Assembly: GCA_011330545.1 (NCBI GenBank)
Contig: DRQI01000078.1
Coordinates: 1 to 7,453 of the forward strand
DNA from: Flavobacteriia bacterium
GTDB taxonomy: Bacteria > Bacteroidota > Bacteroidia > Flavobacteriales > Flavobacteriaceae
DNA: 7,453 nt
Direction of reading: 5' to 3'
Each line of letters opens with the position of its first letter. The first letter of the stretch is position 1. The translations under genes were made by a program, and so were the position numbers. Of the stretch, positions 1 through 5,301 are shown in pieces. The notes under the pieces are model-generated. The model saw nothing but the letters and a program-made list of their open reading frames with translations. It was not told the origin of the DNA and ran no database searches.

Positions 1-681
1 ATCATATGTCGCTTTATCTATAGCTATTCCAGTTTCATCATTTATTAGTTCGAGCCTCTTATCTACATTATTCATTGAGAGTAATAATCCTTTATCATTG
101 AATTTGTATAGCACGTTATGAAACTTATAATAAGGACGCATAGTTACATTTTCTCCATTTACATCTTTTCTTGTTTCTAATACAGAATTGTTATTAATGT
201 GTTTCCATGTATATTCAAAAATATTCCAGCTATTATTTATAGGTTCATCATTTTTGTTATAAAACTTTAAACCAATTCTTTTTCCTTTTTTATTATATAA
301 ATACACTTCTTTAAATACTCCCATTCCATTCGTTGTTGGTTTATTATCAACATCAAAAAATAGTCGTGTTTCTGTGTTTTTTGTATAATCTATTTTAGTT
401 TTTGAAGCCAACGCTCTTTTACCATCAAGTAAACCGCTTCTATTCAATTTAATAAGATTGTTCTTGTATAGGTATTCAATAAGAATTAGCCTATTAGATG
501 TATCATAACTTAATCTAAAGTGATTGGTGTTTTTACTTTCGTCTTCGGTTAATTGTATCCTACCTTCAGTTTTAGAATAGGGCGTTTCACGAAAAACGAG
601 ATGTTTAAAATATTTTGCTGTTTGAGCTTCTGTAAACAAGCTACACGATAAGAAAACTAAAGTTAAAAGGAAATACTTCAT
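1..681 (-). CDS. Exported hypothetical protein, C-terminus outside the window
   Basis: I do not recognise a named family. The reading frame is open for 227 codons from an ATG at 681 to the left edge, so the C-terminus is missing. The N-terminus (MKYFLLTLVFLSCSLFTEAQ) is a signal peptide: a basic start, a short hydrophobic core and a likely signal peptidase I cut in TEA|Q. The SC at residues 12-13 makes a lipoprotein possible but the lipobox is poor. The mature part is rich in short beta-type units such as YLYNKKGKRIGLKFYNKNDE and YKFNDKGLLLSMNN, which resemble degenerate YD/MORN-like turns (aromatic, then D/K-G, then hydrophobic). This suggests a repetitive beta-sheet protein in the periplasm or on the surface. 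A TAnnTTTG element lies 23 bp upstream of the start. It is separated from the serine hydrolase by 435 bp of decayed DNA, so it is probably its own transcription unit. Function unknown. Confidence 0.85.
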   Translation of the reverse strand, partial: MKYFLLTLVFLSCSLFTEAQTAKYFKHLVFRETPYSKTEGRIQLTEDESKNTNHFRLSYDTSNRLILIEYLYKNNLIKLNRSGLLDGKRALASKTKIDYTKNTETRLFFDVDNKPTTNGMGVFKEVYLYNKKGKRIGLKFYNKNDEPINNSWNIFEYTWKHINNNSVLETRKDVNGENVTMRPYYKFHNVLYKFNDKGLLLSMNNVDKRLELINDETGIAIDKATYD

Positions 682-703
682 AGATTAAATTTTAATTAAA
701 AAG

Positions 704-735
704 CAAATGTAACTAAATTTTTAGTTTAAACTAAA
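704..735 (-). promoter_or_regulatory. Predicted Bacteroidota promoter of the left-edge gene
   Basis: On the minus strand TACATTTG (711-704) matches the Bacteroidota -7 consensus TAnnTTTG exactly. A TTTAG (735-731), 19 bp further upstream, can serve as the -33 element. Transcription would start near 697, giving a leader of roughly 15 nt, which is short but common in this phylum. The -33 part sits inside a 16-bp perfect palindrome (720-735), so a repressor bound there would block the promoter. The spacing and the -7 match are seen in the sequence; activity is inferred. Confidence 0.5.
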
Positions 736-744
736 GACTTAGTT
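711..744. repeat. Ladder of alternating AACTAAA/TTTAGTT half-sites at 9-bp steps
   Basis: AACTAAA at 711-717, TTTAGTT at 720-726, AACTAAA at 729-735 and CTTAGTT (one mismatch) at 738-744 alternate in orientation with starts exactly 9 bp apart. The second and third form the perfect 16-bp palindrome TTTAGTTTAAACTAAA (720-735); the first and second form a 7+2+7 inverted repeat. The array overlaps the predicted promoter of the exported protein gene, so it may be an operator. In such AT-rich DNA some of this symmetry could arise by chance. Confidence 0.4.
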
Positions 745-773
745 AATATATCGTGATAATTTTGTCATTTTTA

Positions 774-796
774 TACATAATGTTTAAAATTATGTA
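774..796. repeat. 8-bp inverted repeat in intergenic DNA
   Basis: TACATAAT (774-781) and ATTATGTA (789-796) are perfect inverted arms around a 7-nt loop. No U-run follows on either strand, so it is not a clear terminator. It lies between the decayed coding remnant and the promoter of the left-edge gene. The remaining DNA from about 797 to 849 contains nothing I recognise. Confidence 0.4.
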
Positions 797-899
797 GCCT
801 TTATTCAGGACGGGGCAAGCTGTTCGTTAAGGCACATCCTTTACACAAGTTAAAGATTAGGATTTACACCAAATTGGCCTCTAACTTTGTTGATGATTC

Positions 900-916
900 C
901 CTGCCTTGCCGGCAGG
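900..916. repeat. GC-rich palindromic element
   Basis: CCTGCC (900-905), loop TTGCC, GGCAGG (911-916): a 6-bp perfect GC stem in DNA that is otherwise very AT-rich. From general knowledge, CCTGCCGGCAGG-type palindromes recur as dispersed short repeats in flavobacterial genomes. Here it sits at the point where the decayed coding remnant breaks, between the LRN and IINKV segments, and looks inserted. Confidence 0.6.
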
Positions 917-1091
917 TTTATTTCTTAATTCATTTTCCATTAAAGAAACTAAAAATTCTTTCCATATTATCTTTTTAAAACGTTAATTATCTCATGACTA
1001 ATTTGAGCATTTAACTCGCGTTTTTCTATAGATTTTTTTTATTGGTTGATTCAATTTTATCTTACCATTTTTAACTAATTTCAGGTTTAAA

Positions 1092-1112
1092 TATAGTGCC
1101 AAAAGCGCTATA
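1092..1112 (-). terminator. Probable terminator of the serine hydrolase gene
   Basis: Arms TATAGTGC (1092-1099) and GCGCTATA (1105-1112) pair around a 5-nt loop, 4 bp after the hydrolase stop codon. Read as minus-strand RNA, the stem has one C-A mismatch and is followed by only UUU; read as plus-strand RNA, the mismatch becomes a G-U wobble and a T5 follows at 1114-1118. It may therefore act in both directions. Position favours a role in ending the hydrolase transcript. Confidence 0.4.
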
Positions 1113-1116
1113 CTTT

Positions 1117-2301
1117 TTATTGTGCATAGTCGTTTTTGATATAAGCTACAATTTCTACAAAAATTTTCCTCCACGAATCAACTTTTTTATTTTCTTTTCC
1201 CATTCTTACAATAATTATCTTTTCTTTAGGGAAAACAAACAAATATTGACCTAAATGACCTGTCCCTGCAATACTTTTAATTTCATAGTCTGCATTCCTT
1301 TTATTGGCATAAATCCACCAAAAATTTCGATAATATAAATCATTGGCATATTTTGGAAGTTTATATTTCTCCGAAATATTAAAACTGTAATTCATCCAAT
1401 CTTTTGAAATTAATTGTTTTCCGTTCCAACTGCCATTATTTAATACAAGTCGTCCAAACTTGGCAAAATCTATGGCTCTAATATTTAGCCCACTTTCCAT
1501 TTTTGTCATACCAGATTTTTCACTGTCCATACTCCACGAACCTGGATATTCCATACCTAATTCGTTCCATAATTTTTGCTCAAAGTATTTTGCCGGGGGA
1601 AAATTTGTAACCTTTTCAATGATCATTCCAATAAGAATAGGGTTGTAGGAGTTATATTTAAATTTAGTCCCGGGTTCATATTCAAGTGGTAATTCGAGTA
1701 TTCTTTCTCTTAAATTGGGGTAGTAATATGCTTTTGGCTTATCTCCCCAAGGTAAATCGTGGTCTTTAAATTGGATGCCACTACGCATATCCATTAATTG
1801 TGAGATAAGCAAATTTTTATATTTAGAGTCAGTGTGAATTAAATCTGGAATATATTTTACAACAGGGTCATTTACACTATGAATTAGTTTTTCATCAATT
1901 GCCACTCCAGTGATTAATGATGTAATTGATTTTGCTACTGAAAAAGAAGTATTTATTGAATTTTTCTTATAGCCATTCAAATATTTTTCAAATATTAAAG
2001 TATCATTTTTTATGACCAGAAATGCAGTAGTTTCAGATTTCTCTAAAATATCAATTAATCCAACTTTTTCATTCTTACTTTTAGTTACTTCAATATTATT
2101 GATTTTATTTTCGAATTTTTTGAAAAAATAGAATGGTTTAGAAGACGCCTCAAATTCATATTTAGGAAATTTTTTAAAATCTTCAACATCAGAGGCTCTC
2201 CATTTTATAAATCTTCCCAAATAGGTTTTTGTACTACTAGAAGTATATAAAAAAGTAATAGTTGCAAGAAAAAATAATAATATGTATAACTTTTTTTTCA
2301 A
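1117..2301 (-). CDS. Membrane-anchored serine hydrolase, beta-lactamase family (class C-like)
   Basis: This is a 394-residue protein of the beta-lactamase/penicillin-binding transpeptidase-like superfamily (PF00144 type; relatives include class C beta-lactamases, EstB-type esterases and 6-aminohexanoate-oligomer hydrolases). Residues 2-20 (KKKLYILLFFLATITFLYT) form a hydrophobic signal or anchor, so it should act in the periplasm. The nucleophile motif SxxK is S121-V-A-K124. The Tyr motif is Y216-N-S in FKYNSYNPILIG, where most relatives have YSN, and the third motif is G348-H-L-G351 (HxG/KTG equivalent). The substrate cannot be told from sequence; a true beta-lactamase role is not implied. 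The first in-frame start is TTG at 2301. An ATG at 2317 is in another frame and would join through the A8 tract if one base were removed. The gene stands alone between two decayed remnants, which suggests an accessory gene. Confidence 0.9.
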   Translation of the reverse strand: MKKKLYILLFFLATITFLYTSSSTKTYLGRFIKWRASDVEDFKKFPKYEFEASSKPFYFFKKFENKINNIEVTKSKNEKVGLIDILEKSETTAFLVIKNDTLIFEKYLNGYKKNSINTSFSVAKSITSLITGVAIDEKLIHSVNDPVVKYIPDLIHTDSKYKNLLISQLMDMRSGIQFKDHDLPWGDKPKAYYYPNLRERILELPLEYEPGTKFKYNSYNPILIGMIIEKVTNFPPAKYFEQKLWNELGMEYPGSWSMDSEKSGMTKMESGLNIRAIDFAKFGRLVLNNGSWNGKQLISKDWMNYSFNISEKYKLPKYANDLYYRNFWWIYANKRNADYEIKSIAGTGHLGQYLFVFPKEKIIIVRMGKENKKVDSWRKIFVEIVAYIKNDYAQ

Positions 2302-2343
2302 TTTTGGTTTGGGTCATAATTATGCACGACGGGTTGTATAAAA

Positions 2344-2386
2344 GTCAGTAAGGGTTAAAATTCGAAGATTTTCAGCCGCAACTGAC
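2344..2386. repeat. Nested inverted repeat upstream of the serine hydrolase gene
   Basis: GTCAGT (2344-2349) pairs with ACTGAC (2381-2386), and inside it AAAAT (2357-2361) pairs with ATTTT (2368-2372) around a TCGAAG loop. The result is an imperfect long hairpin about 43 nt in length, 43-85 bp before the TTG start. If transcription begins at the weak TATATTTA (minus strand, about 2401-2394), the hairpin would be in the 5' leader. No known riboswitch is recognised. Confidence 0.3.
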
Positions 2387-2404
2387 GGTTTTGTAAATAT
2401 ATAG

Positions 2405-2424
2405 AATTTTCCGTTTGGAAAATT
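2405..2424. repeat. 8-bp inverted repeat
   Basis: AATTTTCC (2405-2412) and GGAAAATT (2417-2424) are perfect arms around a GTTT loop. It lies between the predicted terminator at 2434-2451 and the serine hydrolase upstream region. It may be a second terminator hairpin of the upstream remnant or part of the hydrolase promoter; no U-run decides this. Confidence 0.4.
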
Positions 2425-2433
2425 TTAAGAATT

Positions 2434-2451
2434 AAAAAAGCGCCCTTTTTT
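2434..2451 (-). terminator. Rho-independent-type terminator after a decayed gene
   Basis: AAAAAAG (2434-2440), loop CGCC, CTTTTTT (2445-2451). On the minus strand this reads as an A-run, a GGGCGC centre and a T-run, the common A/T-flanked terminator style of Bacteroidota. It begins 14 bp after the TAA at 2466 that closes the decayed gene end, so it supports that stop as the natural 3' end of a former gene. The stem is mostly A-T, so strength is uncertain. Confidence 0.5.
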
Positions 2452-2465
2452 TAGATTATGATTTG

Positions 2466-2660
2466 TTACTTGACAAAAATATCGAGAGCGCTATCTTCAT
2501 AAACACCACTTGTTGAATTTACTTTTATACCATTTTCACTCTTAAGGGTCTACAGGCATAATAGCTTTAAAACAAGGGTTGGATAGATTGTCATATATAT
2601 TAGAAGTAACGAAACTCATAAAAAATGTGCGTACACCATAACTGTCAGCAGACAAGTCTA
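2466..2660 (-). pseudogene. Frameshifted C-terminal remnant of an unknown protein
   Basis: A leftward frame contains SNIYDNLSNPCFKAIMPVDP and stops at 2542-2544. Starting at the same spot, the next frame continues with LKSENGIKV and YEDSALDIFVK and stops at 2466. One single-base change at 2541-2550 would join them. The combined end looks like a genuine hydrophilic C-terminus and a terminator-like hairpin follows it at 2434-2451. The N-terminal part is missing: upstream of about 2660 the frame no longer looks coding, and the intact mutarotase gene starts at 2748. The NLSNPCFKAI part loosely recalls a family of flavobacterial secreted proteins with a similar N(L/I)xNPCxK segment, but I cannot verify this. 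An ATG at 2619 is available but there is no reason to believe it is used. Confidence 0.35.
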
Positions 2661-2714
2661 AAATTTGGTGTAATAGACAAAAAGAGGCTGTTTTTCTAAA
2701 ACCTAATTTTGAAA

Positions 2715-2734
2715 ATAACAACGAATAATGTTAT
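2715..2734 (-). terminator. Weak hairpin after the mutarotase gene
   Basis: ATAACA (2715-2720) and TGTTAT (2729-2734) form a 6-bp stem with an 8-nt loop, 13 bp after the mutarotase stop. On the minus strand it is followed by TTTT. It is the only candidate terminator near the end of the sulfatase-mutarotase operon; the stem has a single G-C pair, so it is weak. Confidence 0.25.
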
Positions 2735-2747
2735 AAATTTACAAAGA

Positions 2748-3758
2748 TTATTCAAAAACCTCAATAGTAAATGAACAAGTAAAAGTATTACTGGGTGCTA
2801 ATTTTTGAATACCTTCTTTTTGAGTAAAATCTTTATTGTGATTTTTTCTATCAGCAATACCGTACCAAGGTTCTATGCAAACATATGAGGCCACATTGCG
2901 TTTAGACCAAATTCCTAAATATGGAAAGTTTTTAAACGAAATACTTACATACTTTTTGTGTGTGGGTTTGTGTACAAAGGTTACTTTTGAAAATAGATTT
3001 GGATTAAAAGCAAACGAATCGTGATTAAAAAGCGAATCTGTAATTTTAATAATTCCCTTTTTAGTAAAAACTAAAAGTGAATCACCTTCAAACAGCCCTT
3101 TATTATTAATTTGTCCCTTAGGAGCAATTTTTTTATCGAATACCAATTCATAATCACTTCTTTTTTGATTGGTTTCTAAAGGACAATTAAAAGCCGGGTG
3201 GGCACCTATCGAAAAATACAAATCTTCATTTTCAGAGGGATTTTTAACCGTATATTCAATAATTAATCGGTTGTTTTGTAAAGTATACGCAACTTTCAAT
3301 ACAAAATCAAAAGGATATATTTTTTTTGTTTCTGCAGTGGATACCTGCTTAAACAGGATACTATTCTTTGTTGCTTCTACCACTTCAAAATTTCGGTCTC
3401 TGGCAAAGCCATGTTGTTTCATTGGATAGGTTTTGCCTTTATAAATGTATTCATGGTCTATCAATCGCCCAACAATAGGAAATAAGATAGGGGCATGCCT
3501 AGGCCATACCTTGGGGTTTGCTTGCCATAAATATTCTAAAGAGTCTGTTTTTATACTAGATAATTCAGCTCCTTTTGTAAGGATAGTAACCGATAATTGT
3601 TTATTTTTTAGTGTATGCATTGCTTTTGTCAAAGGTGTTGTTTTAGTAGTCGATACCCCATTGCTTACAAGCCCATTTTTTGCTTTAAGAGTACAAGAAA
3701 TTAGGGTTATAATAAATATAGTTACTATAAAATATTGAAACTGATTAGCTGTATTCAT
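2748..3758 (-). CDS. Aldose 1-epimerase (mutarotase), LacX type, with lipoprotein signal
   Basis: The enzyme interconverts alpha and beta anomers of an aldose. The domain runs from about residue 47 to 334 and has the LacX-type signature: QHGFAR with H116, IGAHPAFNCP with H187, and CIEPWYG with E296. These match the two catalytic histidines and the catalytic glutamate of galactose mutarotases. It is 336 residues where family members usually have about 290; the excess is an N-terminal extension of 46 residues. That extension begins with a hydrophobic segment (8-20) ending in the lipobox L19-I-S-C22, followed by a polar Ser/Thr-rich linker. The protein as read would be a lipoprotein in the cell envelope, whereas most relatives are cytosolic. 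M47 (at 3620) matches the usual family start, so a cytosolic form from an internal start is possible; the ATG at 3758 is preferred because the extension makes a coherent lipoprotein signal. It lies 12 bp after the sulfatase stop, so both are one operon. Confidence 0.92.
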   Translation of the reverse strand: MNTANQFQYFIVTIFIITLISCTLKAKNGLVSNGVSTTKTTPLTKAMHTLKNKQLSVTILTKGAELSSIKTDSLEYLWQANPKVWPRHAPILFPIVGRLIDHEYIYKGKTYPMKQHGFARDRNFEVVEATKNSILFKQVSTAETKKIYPFDFVLKVAYTLQNNRLIIEYTVKNPSENEDLYFSIGAHPAFNCPLETNQKRSDYELVFDKKIAPKGQINNKGLFEGDSLLVFTKKGIIKITDSLFNHDSFAFNPNLFSKVTFVHKPTHKKYVSISFKNFPYLGIWSKRNVASYVCIEPWYGIADRKNHNKDFTQKEGIQKLAPSNTFTCSFTIEVFE

Positions 3759-3770
3759 CTGTTAGTAAAT

Positions 3771-5240
3771 TTAGTTCCCTTCAATATTATTGCGGTATTC
3801 AGTATGAAGAATTTTTTGAAGCTGGGTTACAACAGCCGCATATTCAGGTGCATTCACTACATTTTCATTTTCGTCAGGGTCTTTTATATGGTCAAAAAGC
3901 ATATTGGTTATCATCGTATTATCACTTACTTGAATAAATTCAGTATAAGCATACTGAGGGGTTTTAATAGTAAATCCATTTCCTCTTTTAATAAAGACAT
4001 GGCCTTTTCCTTTTAATTCAGGATGTTTTAAAATAGGGGCAAAGCTTTTGCCTACTAATTGATTTTTAGGAGGTGTCAATCCGCAAAGCTCAACAAGTGT
4101 AGGATAAACATCAACCAATTCTACCAAGGCATCGGTTTGGGCTCCTTGTTGCATATCGGGTGTTTTCATTAGAAGAGAAACACGCATTGCCGTTCTATAA
4201 CTGGTAAATTTTGCCCAAAAAGTATGATCTTGAAGGTGATAACCGTGATCAGAAACCAATAAAACGATGGTGTTTTTATCCAACTTCAATTCATGTAATT
4301 GAGTTACTATTTTTCCGATAAGTACATCTACATAACTTACAGTGGCATAATAACCGTGAATGAGTTCTTTGGCAATAGAATCAGAAACTTGCCCCTCTTT
4401 AGGGATATTAGAATAGGCTCGCATTTCCCCCCAATTACTAATCGATATTTTCGGGGCATTTTTCGGGATAAAATTATTATAAGGTTGCTCGATGCTATCA
4501 TCAGGGTATAAGTCCCAATATTTTTTAGGAGCATTAAACGGCAAGTGGTTGACAATGAACCCTGCTGTTAAAAAGAAAGGTTTGTTACTTTTTTTTAGTT
4601 TTTTCAGGTCACGAATAACCTTTTGAGTCATCAGCCCGTCAATATAAGTAGTATCATTTACGTCAGCTTTTTCATAAGCCGGGCCCGTACCCGTTTCTTT
4701 ATACAATTTCTTATTTTTGGGCAATTGGTAATCTTTCCATAACGATTGCCAATAATCTGTCGGCGCCAAGCCTGTATCATTTTTATCAAAAGCATAAGGC
4801 CGCCAAACTTCATCCCAATCTTCGGTTTTATCATCTAAATGATGGAAAATCTTTCCGTTTGAAATGGTTGTATAGCCATAGTGTTTAAATAACCTTGGAA
4901 GTGTTATGGCATTCGGCACTTCTTGTTCAACAAAAGTATCGTAATTTAAAAATCTGTTTTTTGTAGGATACATTCCTGTAAGCATACTGGCTCTTGATGC
5001 CCCACAAACAGGTACATTGCAATAGGCTTCATTAAACTGTACCCCCGATAAAGCGAGTTTGTCGATATTAGGAGAATGTATTTTTGGTTGACCATAACTT
5101 GACAATTCAGGACGTAAATCATCCATATATAACAATAAAACATTAGGCATTACCTTCGTTTTAACCTCTTTTTTGCATTGCACTTCTAGTAACAAAAGTA
5201 ATATGACAGCTAATATTTTAAAGATATTTTTTAATCTCAT
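3771..5240 (-). CDS. Type I sulfatase (S1, iduronate-2-sulfatase-like), probable lipoprotein
   Basis: A 489-residue formylglycine-dependent sulfatase that removes sulfate esters from a carbohydrate. The metal site starts at D40-D41 in MDDLRPELSSYG. The active-site cysteine C79 is in C-G-A-S-R83, fitting C-x-A/P-S-R, and would be converted to formylglycine. Further conserved sites are K130/H133 (NGKIFHH), H232 (NHLPFNAPKKYWDLY), D331-H332 (SDHGYHLQDH) and K344 (FWAK). DDLRPEL and the LPFxAPKKYWDLY segment point to the iduronate-2-sulfatase-like group (SulfAtlas S1_7 type, from memory). Two differences from the usual group sequence: V230-N231 where K-P precedes the His, and Q336-D337 where G-E follows HL. 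Residues 7-21 are hydrophobic and end at C22; Gln at -1 is an odd lipobox, but CKKE after it resembles a surface-export signal. It is first in the operon with the mutarotase and diverges from the HTCS gene. Substrate unknown; a marine sulfated polysaccharide is likely. Confidence 0.95.
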   Translation of the reverse strand: MRLKNIFKILAVILLLLLEVQCKKEVKTKVMPNVLLLYMDDLRPELSSYGQPKIHSPNIDKLALSGVQFNEAYCNVPVCGASRASMLTGMYPTKNRFLNYDTFVEQEVPNAITLPRLFKHYGYTTISNGKIFHHLDDKTEDWDEVWRPYAFDKNDTGLAPTDYWQSLWKDYQLPKNKKLYKETGTGPAYEKADVNDTTYIDGLMTQKVIRDLKKLKKSNKPFFLTAGFIVNHLPFNAPKKYWDLYPDDSIEQPYNNFIPKNAPKISISNWGEMRAYSNIPKEGQVSDSIAKELIHGYYATVSYVDVLIGKIVTQLHELKLDKNTIVLLVSDHGYHLQDHTFWAKFTSYRTAMRVSLLMKTPDMQQGAQTDALVELVDVYPTLVELCGLTPPKNQLVGKSFAPILKHPELKGKGHVFIKRGNGFTIKTPQYAYTEFIQVSDNTMITNMLFDHIKDPDENENVVNAPEYAAVVTQLQKILHTEYRNNIEGN

Positions 5241-5253
5241 AATTATTTTTAAT

Positions 5254-5261
5254 TACATTTA
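5254..5261 (+). promoter_or_regulatory. Candidate -7 element for the HTCS gene
   Basis: TACATTTA differs from TAnnTTTG only in the last base and lies 40 bp before the TTG start at 5302. No convincing -33 element is visible upstream, where the DNA is already the start of the sulfatase gene. A weak promoter would fit low, constitutive expression of a sensor. An 8-bp palindrome TATCGATA (5274-5281) lies between this element and the opposing promoter. Confidence 0.3.
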
Positions 5262-5289
5262 TCGTCACTTATCTATCGATAAAACCGGT

Positions 5290-5297
5290 CAAATATA
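5290..5297 (-). promoter_or_regulatory. -7 element of the sulfatase-mutarotase operon promoter
   Basis: TATATTTG (minus strand, 5297-5290) matches the Bacteroidota -7 consensus TAnnTTTG exactly, 49 bp upstream of the sulfatase ATG. Transcription would start near 5283. Its -33 region would fall at about 5317-5320, inside the first codons of the divergent HTCS gene, and is not well conserved (TGTT), as expected for a promoter that needs an activator. The HTCS regulator is the obvious candidate activator. Confidence 0.45.
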
Positions 5298-5301
5298 AAA
5301 A

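Larger units (their letters stand above)
850..1115 (-). pseudogene. Decayed coding remnant, frameshifted and split by a GC-rich palindrome
   Basis: I do not recognise the family. Read leftwards, three frame segments have protein-like composition and join end to end. The first (about 1115-1041) contains SIALLALYLNLKLVKNGKI. It shifts frame at an A8 tract (1040-1033) into SIEKRELNAQISHEIINVLK (1032-967). It then shifts at an A5 run (980-976 on the plus strand) into WKEFLVSLMENELRN, ending near 920. A 22-bp GC-rich insert (898-919) follows, and the last frame gives IINKVRGQFGVNPNL and a TAA at 850. Removing one A from A8, adding one A to A5 and deleting the 22-bp insert would leave a single frame of about 80 codons. 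No start codon is evident and the 5' end runs into the 3' end of the serine hydrolase gene, so it is a 3' fragment. It could still be chance open frames in AT-rich DNA; the continuity of the joins is the argument for a real relic. Confidence 0.4.

Noticed and set aside
720..735. Reading the 16-bp palindrome as a transcription terminator
   Set aside because: It has no loop, is A-T only except for two G-C pairs and lies on the -33 region of a promoter, so an operator role fits better.
1117..2301. Calling the serine hydrolase an antibiotic-resistance beta-lactamase
   Set aside because: SxxK and HxG motifs are shared across many esterases, peptidases and amidases of the same fold; nothing here indicates beta-lactam hydrolysis.
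862..2673. A shared 12-mer, AATTTGGTGTAA, on the minus strand near 865-876 and on the plus strand at 2662-2673
   Set aside because: The flanking sequences differ completely, and 12-bp AT-rich matches between two intergenic regions are weak evidence for a repeat.
2625..2699. A 24-codon rightward open frame (begins MCVHHN) antisense to the second relic
   Set aside because: Short, no promoter or ribosome site, no recognisable motif; it is most likely chance. It also conflicts with the leftward relic, which has a terminator in the right place.
2690..2700. A GAGGCTGTTTTTC stretch that resembles ends of some insertion sequences
   Set aside because: No matching inverted end, no target duplication and no transposase fragment could be found in the window.
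3169..4016. Several rightward open frames of 86-97 codons opposite the mutarotase and sulfatase genes
   Set aside because: They lie entirely antisense to well-supported genes, have low-complexity Ile/Phe-rich translations and share no motif with known proteins.
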